Origin: Spirochaetaceae bacterium
Lineage (GTDB): Bacteria; Spirochaetota; Spirochaetia; Treponematales; Breznakiellaceae
Assembly (NCBI GenBank): GCA_031265025.1
Contig: JAISDF010000207.1
Span: 1 to 7,922 of the forward strand
Length of the DNA stretch: 7,922 bases
Direction of reading: 5' to 3'
Below the pieces are notes generated by a model, which was given only the letters and a program-made list of their open reading frames with translations, had not been told where the DNA came from and did not search any database. Of the stretch, positions 1-6,263 are shown piece by piece (position 1 is the stretch's first letter; each line of letters starts with the position of its first letter). Made by a program: the position numbers and the translations under genes.

Positions 1-384
1 CAACATCGGTGAGGTAATTGAGACTCCAGAATCCGATAACCGTAAAAAAAAGATTGCCCCCAAGGTCGAAAACCCCAAACCCCAGTTTTTGCGGTATGCT
101 GAGTTTTTTAGAAACCATACACCCCCGTCTCCCGGACCAGTGTTACATGAGTCAAGCATAAAGATTTTTGGCGCCTTTTGCCATAGCCGCCCAAAAGAAT
201 TACCGCAAAGAAGACCGCTGCACGGTCAATTAAATGAAAACAAGTATAAGAAGGAGGAAGGGGGCCCTGTTTCCCTACTGCCGGCCGCGTCAGAGGACTT
301 TTGCTCCCGGCCCCCCTACGCGGGAGCCTTGCTTTGCAAGTCTCCCGCTACCCCCCTACTGAGAGGCGGACAGGGCGAGGAGGT
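1..384. other. Left-edge region without a convincing gene
   Basis: No gene here can be supported. One plus-strand frame is open from base 2 to 589, but its later part is antisense to the Rpn gene and reads as low-quality, Pro/Ser/Arg-rich sequence, so most of it is a shadow. The first ~100 bases of that frame (reading NIGEVIETPESDN, then a Lys/Pro-rich run) could be the tail of a protein that begins left of the window, but the end point cannot be placed. A run of eight A at 44-51 also makes frame calls there unsafe. The only structured element is the palindromic repeat at 264-376. I see no promoter or T-tailed terminator. Confidence 0.5.
264..376. repeat. Nested palindromic repeat element
   Basis: GCCCTGT at 264-270 is the inverse complement of ACAGGGC at 370-376. 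Inside lies an imperfect hairpin at 320-348: GCGGGAG pairs with CTCCCGC, then after one mismatch CTTGC pairs with GCAAG around a TTT loop. The hairpin is flanked by direct copies of CCCCCCTAC at 311-319 and 351-359. It sits just downstream of the Rpn stop codon. There is no T-run on either strand, so it does not look like a classical intrinsic terminator. A REP-like or MITE-like repeat is possible. The structure is seen directly; its nature is inferred. Confidence 0.4.
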
Positions 385-1245
385 TCATTGCCCGGCAATC
401 TTATTGACGGTCTCCAAATCCAGCCCGGTAATCTCGCTGACATCTTCCGGGGACAGCCCCTTCATAAGAGCATACCGGGCAGTTTCCTCCTTGCCTTCCA
501 ACCGGCCTTTTTCTAAGCCCCTTTCAAGGCCTTCCTCACGGCCTCTTTCCAGACCCTTTTCCAGGCCTGTTTCCATGCCTTCCTCATAACGGACAGCCAA
601 CGCGTCGTCCCAGTTCCATTCGGTTAATAACATGTTCATTACCTCCGAACTATGTCGTTCCAAAAACTCTTTCAGTATGTCATGCTCGCGGCAGTATTTT
701 ATCGCCGCTTTCATCGCTTCCTCTTTATCCCCAAGCTCTTTCTCGTACTCTCTCACCCTGGCCACAAACGCGCTGTACCCGTTCAATACCGTACAACGCC
801 TCACTATACTTTCGTTCCGCCCCTGGTTGATGTTAATTACCCGGACAACCAGGTCTAGGGCGGGATGCTCTTTCCCAGAAAGCCCCAGCGAAGCGGCGTC
901 GGCAAACGTATCCGACAGTTTCAAGACCTGTTCATCGGGGTAGGGGGCGGTGCCATTGTATAACACGAAAAACTCGGGCCGGGGTATCGTGAGCGCCCTG
1001 CTCGCGTACAGGTTCTTATCGCCCAGCATCTTTTCATACACACGAGCTATGTACATGAGGAGCCGGATTGCCATATTGGGATTAATGGTACTCTGGTGTT
1101 CGATGAGGAGGACCAGTATATCGCCCACCGTGAAGGACAGGTCGTTGACCCGGTCCATGAAAAGCACGTCCTGCAGGGTGTTGATAGTAACCGGCACGAT
1201 GGACCAGTCAAATATCAGTATATGGCGCTTTGTTGCTTTTTTCAA
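385..1245 (-). CDS. Rpn-family PD-(D/E)XK nuclease/putative transposase, N-terminally truncated
   Basis: Homologue of the Rpn (recombination-promoting nuclease, 'PD-(D/E)XK nuclease family transposase') proteins, which are DNA endonucleases common in large copy number in spirochaetes. The core is clear: RVNDLSF (Asp35) and VLLIEHQSTINPNM (Glu49-His-Gln51, the (D/E)xQ form of the catalytic motif), followed by the helical middle domain (RPEFFVLYNG). A Glu/Gly/Lys/Arg-rich repetitive tail at residues 222-254 and a short C-terminal helical domain (LSPEDVSEITGLDLETV) are typical of the family. The family's N-terminal ~40 residues, with an NRKYKDSVF-like motif, are missing: homology begins near residue 17 (VPVTINTLQDVLF). 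The only start for the full frame is TTG at 1245 with no Shine-Dalgarno sequence, and an in-frame TGA lies just upstream. An ATG at 1158 with AGGA about 10 nt upstream is an alternative. Probably a decaying copy or pseudogene, although the rest of the frame is intact. Confidence 0.8.
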   Translation of the reverse strand: MKKATKRHILIFDWSIVPVTINTLQDVLFMDRVNDLSFTVGDILVLLIEHQSTINPNMAIRLLMYIARVYEKMLGDKNLYASRALTIPRPEFFVLYNGTAPYPDEQVLKLSDTFADAASLGLSGKEHPALDLVVRVININQGRNESIVRRCTVLNGYSAFVARVREYEKELGDKEEAMKAAIKYCREHDILKEFLERHSSEVMNMLLTEWNWDDALAVRYEEGMETGLEKGLERGREEGLERGLEKGRLEGKEETARYALMKGLSPEDVSEITGLDLETVNKIAGQ

Positions 1246-1252
1246 TATAGAG

Positions 1253-1283
1253 GCGATTTCAAAAGGTCAAATTTTGAAATCGC
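1253..1283. repeat. Perfect 12-bp inverted repeat at the break of the Rpn gene
   Basis: GCGATTTCAAAA at 1253-1264 is the exact inverse complement of TTTTGAAATCGC at 1272-1283, with a 7-nt loop (GGTCAAA). It lies 8 bp upstream of the TTG start of the truncated Rpn gene and contains the in-frame TGA that closes that frame. It lacks a T-run placed as in an intrinsic terminator. It could be a remnant of a mobile-element end, an extragenic palindromic repeat, or an operator. The pairing is certain; the role is unknown. Confidence 0.6.
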
Positions 1284-1290
1284 AACTTTA

Positions 1291-1342
1291 GATTTAACCG
1301 CACAATCCCCATCCCGGATCCGTGTTAAATTTCCGTTAAATC
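1291..1342. repeat. Degenerate GTTAAAT/GATTTAAC repeats
   Basis: GATTTAAC at 1291-1298 is the inverse of GTTAAATC at 1335-1342. A second GTTAAAT lies at 1324-1330, so the segment also reads as a direct repeat: ATCCGTGTTAAAT, then TTCCGTTAAAT, then CCGCG. The wording resembles the dispersed intergenic 'ATCCGTGTTAA...' repeats seen in many bacterial genomes. It lies between the broken Rpn gene and the operon promoter. No coding or regulatory role can be shown. Confidence 0.35.
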
Positions 1343-1376
1343 CGCGTACTGTATAAAACCGGCATAAAGATTGATG

Positions 1377-1405
1377 TTGCCTTTTGTCATGGCTCTCTGT
1401 ATACT
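1377..1405 (+). promoter_or_regulatory. Predicted sigma70-type promoter of the ABC-MBL operon
   Basis: TTGCCT at 1377-1382 (4 of 6 consensus bases) and TATACT at 1400-1405 (5 of 6) are separated by exactly 17 bp. The predicted transcription start is near 1412, giving a leader of about 53 nt before the ATG at 1465. No better pair is seen upstream of the operon, and no Fur-box-like sequence is apparent. Confidence 0.5.
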
Positions 1406-1413
1406 GGTTTCTA

Positions 1414-1448
1414 ACAGTTCCGGATACCCGGATGTTCCGGGGGGCTGT
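1414..1448 (+). promoter_or_regulatory. Leader hairpin upstream of the binding-protein gene
   Basis: ACAGTTCC at 1414-1421 can pair with GGGGCTGT at 1441-1448 (8 bp, two of them G-U), enclosing a small CCGG/CCGG hairpin at 1428-1431 and 1437-1440. The alternative TCCGG/CCGGA pairing (1419-1423 with 1428-1432) is mutually exclusive with it. The structure covers most of the predicted leader and ends 6 nt before the Shine-Dalgarno sequence, so it could affect translation or mRNA stability. It matches no riboswitch class I can name. Confidence 0.3.
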
Positions 1449-1464
1449 AAAAACGGAGGAAACA

Positions 1465-2493
1465 ATGAATAGGTATGTACGGTACGCGGGCGCGGTTCTT
1501 GGGTGTATCCTGGGGGCGGCGCTGGTTCTTTCCTGCGGAGGCGCCAAATCCAATAAACTCATGGTGTATGCCGCGCTGAACGAGGATGAAGTCGGAACGA
1601 TAGTCGAAAAATTCAAGGCTGATACAGGTATTGAGATTGAATACATTCTGGGCGGCGCCGGTGATATGTCCGCCAGGGTGCAGGCGGAAAAGGCGTCTCC
1701 CAATGCGGATATACTGGTGGGCGGGTCGGTGGATATCTACGGTCCCCTGGCCCAGGATGGTCTTTTTGAGCCCTATGATTCTCCCAACAACGACAGCCTG
1801 GATGCCCGTTTTAATGATCCCAGCCATCTTTGGCAGGGATGGTATATGGGCGTTCTCGGTCTTGTGATCAACCGCGACCGTTTTCAGGCGGAACTTGCTT
1901 CCAAGGGCCTGAAGTATCCGGTAAGCTGGGATGATCTTCTTGATTCCCGGTACTACAATGTGTTTGTCAGCTCTAACCCGGTAACCGCCGGCGGGGCCTA
2001 CATTTTTGCCGCCTGCCAGATTTTCCGCCTTGGCGAAGCGGGGGCCTGGGACTATTTCAAGGCTCTGGACAGGAACGTGCATCACTATTACCGGGGCGCC
2101 GGCGAGTGTATACTTCCTGTAGCCACAGGGGAATTTATCATCGGCATGAGCTGGGTGCATGACATTTACAAGCAGGTCAAGGCCGGTTATCCCATTGATG
2201 TTGTAATCCCGCAGCAAACCGCCTACGAGATAGGCGGCGTTGCCGTGGTAAAGGGCGGCAAAAATACCGAGAATGCCAAAAAATTTGTTGACTGGCTTCT
2301 CACGGAACCTGTGGGCCGGATGAACACGACCAATTCAAACCGTTATTCGGTGCTGGCGTCGGTGCCTTCTCCCGAAGGTCTGCCTACACTTGACGAGGTA
2401 AATTTGGTGAACTATGACCGGACCAGGGCATCGGATATGAAAAACGCCGTGGTCGAGCAGTTCGACAGGGATATTGTTTCCAGACGTCAGTAA
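1465..2493 (+). CDS. ABC transporter solute-binding lipoprotein, FbpA/AfuA class (COG1840-like)
   Basis: Extracytoplasmic binding protein of 342 residues that delivers a solute to the permease encoded next. The start is chosen at ATG 1465 because GGAGGA lies at 1455-1460; the frame is open 27 codons further upstream, but that part is not protein-like. A signal peptide (basic MNRYVRYAG, then a hydrophobic stretch) ends at ALVLSC, with Cys24 the likely lipidation site in the relaxed spirochaetal lipobox. The body has class hallmarks: LMVYAALNEDEV (first strand), ADILVGGSVD, a GVLGLVINRD hinge region, SSNPVTAGGAY, VATGEF and GGVAVVKGGKN. Where ferric-binding FbpA has its INHYYW Tyr pair, this protein has MSWVHD (His232-Asp233), followed by Glu255 in YEIGG. 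This resembles the His-Asp/Glu sugar-contacting set I recall in AfuA, a hexose-phosphate binder. Substrate unproven: a phosphorylated sugar or phosphonate-like solute is preferred over iron. Confidence 0.9.
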   Translation: MNRYVRYAGAVLGCILGAALVLSCGGAKSNKLMVYAALNEDEVGTIVEKFKADTGIEIEYILGGAGDMSARVQAEKASPNADILVGGSVDIYGPLAQDGLFEPYDSPNNDSLDARFNDPSHLWQGWYMGVLGLVINRDRFQAELASKGLKYPVSWDDLLDSRYYNVFVSSNPVTAGGAYIFAACQIFRLGEAGAWDYFKALDRNVHHYYRGAGECILPVATGEFIIGMSWVHDIYKQVKAGYPIDVVIPQQTAYEIGGVAVVKGGKNTENAKKFVDWLLTEPVGRMNTTNSNRYSVLASVPSPEGLPTLDEVNLVNYDRTRASDMKNAVVEQFDRDIVSRRQ

Positions 2494-2520
2494 CGCCGCC
2501 GGTTTTTCAGGAGGAACGTC

Positions 2521-4170
2521 ATGCCTGTCATCGCGGTAGGCGAACGCTTTAAGGAATTCAAGCGGCTCCGCAACGAGCCGCTGCTTTTGGCGCTTATTCT
2601 CGCGGTTATCGCCTTTACCTGCTACTTTGTAGTCTGGCCGGTGTGGCGTCTCATTACAATAGCCGAATTTTCCGAATACAGTGTGCTGCTCCGCACTCCC
2701 CGCTGGATACGGGCCCTGTGGAACAGCCTCTATATGATGGTGGTTTCGACGGCCTCCTGTACTGTTGTAGCTTTTATCTTCGCGTATACGATTACGCGGC
2801 TTGATGTCCCCTTAAAAAAACTTTTTCGCTTTATTGCCCTTTTGCCGGTGGTCTCTCCGCCCTTTATCGTGGCCCTTTCCTATATTTTGCTTTTCGGGGT
2901 CCAGGGCCTGGTTACCAAAAAACTCCTGGGTCTTCAAACCGACATATACGGGCGTTTCGGTCTCTGGATAGTGCAGACGGTTACGTTTTTTCCCTATGCT
3001 TTCTCGGTCATATACGGGGTAATCAGCAAAATATCGCCCAATCTGGAATATGCCGCCTACAATATGGGCGCGTCCCGGCTGAGGGTGTTCAAGGATGTGC
3101 TGTGGCCCCTGTGCCGTCCCGGTGTTGCCGGCGGCGGACTGATGGCGGCCATTCAGGTTCTTACCGATTTCGGCAATCCCATAATGATAGGCGGCGATCT
3201 TGCCCTGCTTCCGACCGAGGCGTACATGCAGGTCGTGGGCTGGTATGATATGAAGACCGCCGCCATTCTTGCCGTGCTGCTTCTTGTTCCTTCCTTTATC
3301 ATTTTTATTATACAGCGTTTCTGGGTAGGAAAGAGATCCTATGTTACCATTACCGGCAAGGAGGTTTCCCTCGCGCCCTATCCGCCCCATCCCCTGGTTA
3401 AATGGGGCATGTTCGCCTTCTGTCTTTTCATTTCGCTTTTTGTGCTTCTTGTGTACGGGACCCTTTTTTACGGTTCCTTTGCCAAGACCATAGGCTATGA
3501 CTGGAGCTTTACCATCGCGAATTATTCTTATGTATGGGAAAAAATAAACCAGATCATCAACAGCATACGGTTTTCCGCCATGTCGGCCCTCTGCGCCGCT
3601 TTTCTCGGCATGATACTGGCCTATATAGTTCATAAAAAACAGGTGGGCATAAACCGTTTTCTGGATTTTCTCGCGGTGGTTCCTTCCGCCGTTCCGGGAA
3701 TGTTTTTGGGACTGAGCTATGTCATCGCGTTTAACGCGCCGCCCCTCAAGCTGACCAATACAAGTTTTATCATGGTGCTGGCCCTAATGTTTTGGAATCT
3801 TCCTACCTGTTATTCGGCAAGCGTCGCCGGTATACAGCAGATAAGCAATTCGGTCGAAGACGCCGCGCTGAATCTTGGGGCAAACAGCTTCCGCAGTTTC
3901 AGGGATATAATGCTTCCGCTTTTGAGGATACCGTTTATTTCGGGTTTTGTGCTGTCTTTTCTCCGCTCGGTTACCTGCCTGAGCGTAATCATTTTTCTTT
4001 ATGCCCCTTCTACGGCAGTAGGAACCGTAGCGGTCCTCGGTCTTGTCTCCTACGGCCAATGGGGCGCGGCGGCGGGTTTTACCGTTGTACTTATTTCCAT
4101 TGCTTTCGCGGTACTGTACGCGGCCGACGCGGTGCTTAAAAAACTCGGGGCCAGTCTCAACCTGTTATAG
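2521..4170 (+). CDS. ABC transporter permease, fused double-domain (FbpB/AfuB type)
   Basis: Inner-membrane channel of the importer, 549 residues, with two binding-protein-dependent permease domains in one chain. Twelve hydrophobic segments can be counted, six per half, the first at about residues 20-42. Each half ends in a cytoplasmic EAA loop, which docks the ATPase: EYAAYNMGASRLRVFKDVLWPL from residue 176 and EDAALNLGANSFRSFRDIMLPL from residue 446. Both keep the conserved Gly and the following PL. Length and architecture match iron(III)/sugar-phosphate/phosphonate-type fused permeases. AGGAGG at 2509-2514 lies 6 nt before the ATG, and the gene begins 27 bp after the binding-protein stop codon. 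One chain with two domains means no second permease gene is required, and none is present. Confidence 0.93.
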   Translation: MPVIAVGERFKEFKRLRNEPLLLALILAVIAFTCYFVVWPVWRLITIAEFSEYSVLLRTPRWIRALWNSLYMMVVSTASCTVVAFIFAYTITRLDVPLKKLFRFIALLPVVSPPFIVALSYILLFGVQGLVTKKLLGLQTDIYGRFGLWIVQTVTFFPYAFSVIYGVISKISPNLEYAAYNMGASRLRVFKDVLWPLCRPGVAGGGLMAAIQVLTDFGNPIMIGGDLALLPTEAYMQVVGWYDMKTAAILAVLLLVPSFIIFIIQRFWVGKRSYVTITGKEVSLAPYPPHPLVKWGMFAFCLFISLFVLLVYGTLFYGSFAKTIGYDWSFTIANYSYVWEKINQIINSIRFSAMSALCAAFLGMILAYIVHKKQVGINRFLDFLAVVPSAVPGMFLGLSYVIAFNAPPLKLTNTSFIMVLALMFWNLPTCYSASVAGIQQISNSVEDAALNLGANSFRSFRDIMLPLLRIPFISGFVLSFLRSVTCLSVIIFLYAPSTAVGTVAVLGLVSYGQWGAAAGFTVVLISIAFAVLYAADAVLKKLGASLNLL

Positions 4171-4179
4171 GAGTATGCT

Positions 4180-5283
4180 GTGAATGAAAAATACATTGAA
4201 TTCCGAAACATAACAAAACGTTTTGACGCTGTTACCGCTCTGGACAATATATCCCTTTCCATACCCCAGGGCTGCTTTATGACCCTTTTGGGTCCTTCGG
4301 GCTGCGGCAAGACTACCCTGATGAGGCAGTTGGCGGGTTTTTCCGAACCGGACTCAGGGGACATCTACCTTAACGGCCGCAAGGTCAACGGGCTTCCGCC
4401 ATACAAGCGGGGGACGCCGCTGGTGTTTCAGGAATACGCCCTGTTCCCCCATATGACGGTGTACGAAAACATCTCCTACGGGTTACGGCTCAAAAAGACA
4501 GAACGTCCGGCCCTTGATGAAAGCGTCGCCAGGATGCTTGAAACCTTCAACCTTAAAGGTATGGAAACCCGCTTTCCCCGCCAGCTTTCAGGCGGCCAGC
4601 AGCAGCGGGTCGCCTTTGCCAGGGCGCTGATTATGGGACAGGAGGTGCTGCTCCTTGACGAGCCGCTCTCAAACCTTGACGCCAAACTCAGGGTAGAAGT
4701 AAGGGAAGAACTCAGACAGATACAGAGGAACCTTGGCATAACGGTAATTTATGTAACCCATGATCAGGACGAAGCCCTCTCCATGTCTGATCAGATTGCC
4801 GTCATGAAACTCGGCAGGATCATGCAGGTCGGAAGCCCCTGGGAGATTTATTTTCGTCCGGCCAACCTGTTTGTCGCTGATTTTGTGGGCGCCGTAAATC
4901 TCCTCCCGGTTACCATAAGCGGCGCCGGAGAAGAAGGCCTGGAAGCGGTCTGGCGGGACCAGCGCATAACGGTTCCCGGGGTATCGGGTTTCAGCCCCGG
5001 TGAGGCGGCCCTCTTTATGCTGCGTCCCGAATCCATACTGATAAGGACCAAAGGCGCGTCAGGTGAAACTTCCCGGTCAGGAGGAAAACTCAGCGGCGAA
5101 GTGGCGTTCTCAAGCTTTTTGGGCCGTTACATACGGTACTGGGTAAAGTGCGGGGAAACGGACGGCAAGGAGCTTACCCTTGTCATTGACGACGCCAATC
5201 CCGGCATAAACGGACCCATTTCGGGCCAGGTTGAATTAACCCTCGATACCCGGAAGCTCCATGTGCTCAAGGCGGAAGCCTGA
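4180..5283 (+). CDS. ABC transporter ATP-binding protein with TOBE domain (FbpC/PotA type)
   Basis: Cytoplasmic ATPase of the importer, 367 residues. The nucleotide-binding domain is complete: Walker A GPSGCGKTT (38-46), Q-loop Gln84 (VFQEYALFPHMTV), signature LSGGQ (136-140), Walker B VLLLDEP (156-162), D-loop SNLD (164-167) and switch His194 (VTHDQDEA). The C-terminal part from about residue 235 (FVGAVNLLPV..., then LRPESILI...) is the TOBE/OB-fold regulatory domain of the CUT1/FbpC/PotA subfamily. The start is GTG at 4180; TAGGAG at 4168-4173 supplies the ribosome binding site and overlaps the permease stop codon, so the two genes are closely coupled. The in-between ATG at 4184 is out of frame. 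All catalytic residues are present, so the protein should be active. Confidence 0.94.
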   Translation: MNEKYIEFRNITKRFDAVTALDNISLSIPQGCFMTLLGPSGCGKTTLMRQLAGFSEPDSGDIYLNGRKVNGLPPYKRGTPLVFQEYALFPHMTVYENISYGLRLKKTERPALDESVARMLETFNLKGMETRFPRQLSGGQQQRVAFARALIMGQEVLLLDEPLSNLDAKLRVEVREELRQIQRNLGITVIYVTHDQDEALSMSDQIAVMKLGRIMQVGSPWEIYFRPANLFVADFVGAVNLLPVTISGAGEEGLEAVWRDQRITVPGVSGFSPGEAALFMLRPESILIRTKGASGETSRSGGKLSGEVAFSSFLGRYIRYWVKCGETDGKELTLVIDDANPGINGPISGQVELTLDTRKLHVLKAEA

Positions 5284-5295
5284 GCCCTGTATGGT

Positions 5296-6249
5296 ATGCT
5301 GCTTGTTGATTTTATCAATGTAGGATACGGCGACGCCATTCTGGCAAGGGAATATGAGGGCGCAAGGCTCCTGTTTACCCTTCTTGTTGACACCGGCGAT
5401 TGTAATACCGGCTGTCCGCCGGGACCCTCTGCTCGTATCAGCGCCGCCGCCTTCTTAAAGCGCGAAGGCGTTACGCGCATAGACCTCCTTGTGCTTTCCC
5501 ATCTGCATCTTGATCATGCGGGAGGAATGTTCACCATCTGTGATGAAATTGAAGTAAGAGAATTCTGGACCAACTGTCTTCCCGGTAAACACCTCCTGGA
5601 CCGGCGTCTGTCCGGCCGCTATGACGGTGGAATCAATAATCTCATTTGTTCACTGAATATCTATACCAAGGCTCTCAGGTCTCTTGACCGGAAAGGCGTT
5701 CCCCTGCGGCCGCTGGGCGGCAAGACAGGGGAATTGTCCCGTTCACTTACCGGCAAACTTGGCGTAAGCTGCTTCCATGCCGAAGCCGGACTTTACCGGG
5801 AGCAGGACGCCATAATCAGCGGCGTTCTCGGCGGAACAATGGACCCTGATGCCCTCGGCCCGCTTGACGCCTGGATCAACGATACCAGTCTCCGTATTGT
5901 TCTGAACTACGAAGGACAGGTCATCATGCTGCCCGGCGATGTAAGCGCGGCCTGTTGGAAGCGCTCTCCTCCAGGACCCTGCGATATACTGAAAGTTCCC
6001 CATCACGGCCACCGGGACGCCCTGGATGATGAGCTTCTTGAAAGACTCAAACCCGCCTATGGCGTCATCTCCGTCAGCAATGACCGGCCGGACCCCTGCC
6101 CCAGTCCTGCTATAGTGGGGATGCTCAAAAAATACGCTGAATGTTTTACCACCGACGCGCTGAACATGGCCGGTCTCAGTCTGCCGGGTCTTCATGCTTC
6201 GGTACGCTTCACCCTTGAAGACGGAAACTGCGCCGCTTCCGTATGCTGA
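5296..6249 (+). CDS. Stand-alone ComEC-like metallo-beta-lactamase-fold hydrolase
   Basis: Predicted metal-dependent hydrolase of 317 residues, related to the MBL domain of the competence protein ComEC/Rec2 (COG2333-like). It lacks ComEC's membrane channel domain and any signal peptide, so it is probably cytoplasmic. Visible motifs are the opening FINVGYGDAIL (residues 6-16, ComEC 'DVGQGD' type), LVDTGD (30-35), the metal-binding SHLHLDHAGG (His69, His71, Asp73, His74), LPGDVS (Asp215) and KVPHHGHRD (His236-His237). The C-terminal ISVSNDRPDPCPSP and FTTDALNMAG match the usual end of this family. It starts 12 bp after the ATPase stop codon with no clear Shine-Dalgarno sequence, so translation probably depends on coupling to the ATPase gene, and it belongs to the transporter operon. 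A Cys36/Cys40 pair after LVDTGD is unusual. Substrate unknown: a nuclease or phosphodiesterase acting on the imported compound is only a guess. Confidence 0.82.
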   Translation: MLLVDFINVGYGDAILAREYEGARLLFTLLVDTGDCNTGCPPGPSARISAAAFLKREGVTRIDLLVLSHLHLDHAGGMFTICDEIEVREFWTNCLPGKHLLDRRLSGRYDGGINNLICSLNIYTKALRSLDRKGVPLRPLGGKTGELSRSLTGKLGVSCFHAEAGLYREQDAIISGVLGGTMDPDALGPLDAWINDTSLRIVLNYEGQVIMLPGDVSAACWKRSPPGPCDILKVPHHGHRDALDDELLERLKPAYGVISVSNDRPDPCPSPAIVGMLKKYAECFTTDALNMAGLSLPGLHASVRFTLEDGNCAASVC

Positions 6250-6263
6250 CGGAACAGGGCGCG

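Noticed and set aside
484..582. Short repeats in DNA as a possible CRISPR or tandem array
   Set aside because: They encode the EGLEKGLERG-type coiled tail that is normal for Rpn proteins; there are no unique spacers.
89..589. Long plus-strand open frame over the left edge and the Rpn tail
   Set aside because: From 385 on it is antisense to the Rpn gene's repetitive Glu/Lys/Arg tail, which yields a Ser/Arg/Pro repeat of no biological look. No SD precedes the ATG at 89.
1361..1385. Intrinsic terminator at GGCA...TGCC followed by TTTT
   Set aside because: A stem of only 4 bp with a 12-base loop; it also overlaps the predicted -35 element.
1384..1464. Upstream 27-codon extension of the binding protein
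   Set aside because: The downstream ATG at 1465 has a strong SD and begins a proper signal peptide. The extension overlaps the -10 and leader and would hide the signal sequence.
1346..1464. Fur-type iron operator before the ABC operon
   Set aside because: No GATAATGATTATC-like dyad is visible, which also speaks against a plain iron-uptake role.
1411..2217. Minus-strand 268-residue open frame inside the binding-protein gene
   Set aside because: A shadow of a well-supported gene with clear motifs; the antisense protein shows no recognisable domain.
2812..3633. Minus-strand 273-residue open frame inside the permease gene
   Set aside because: Its Lys/Gly/His-rich composition is the mirror of membrane-segment codons; the plus-strand permease accounts for the region.
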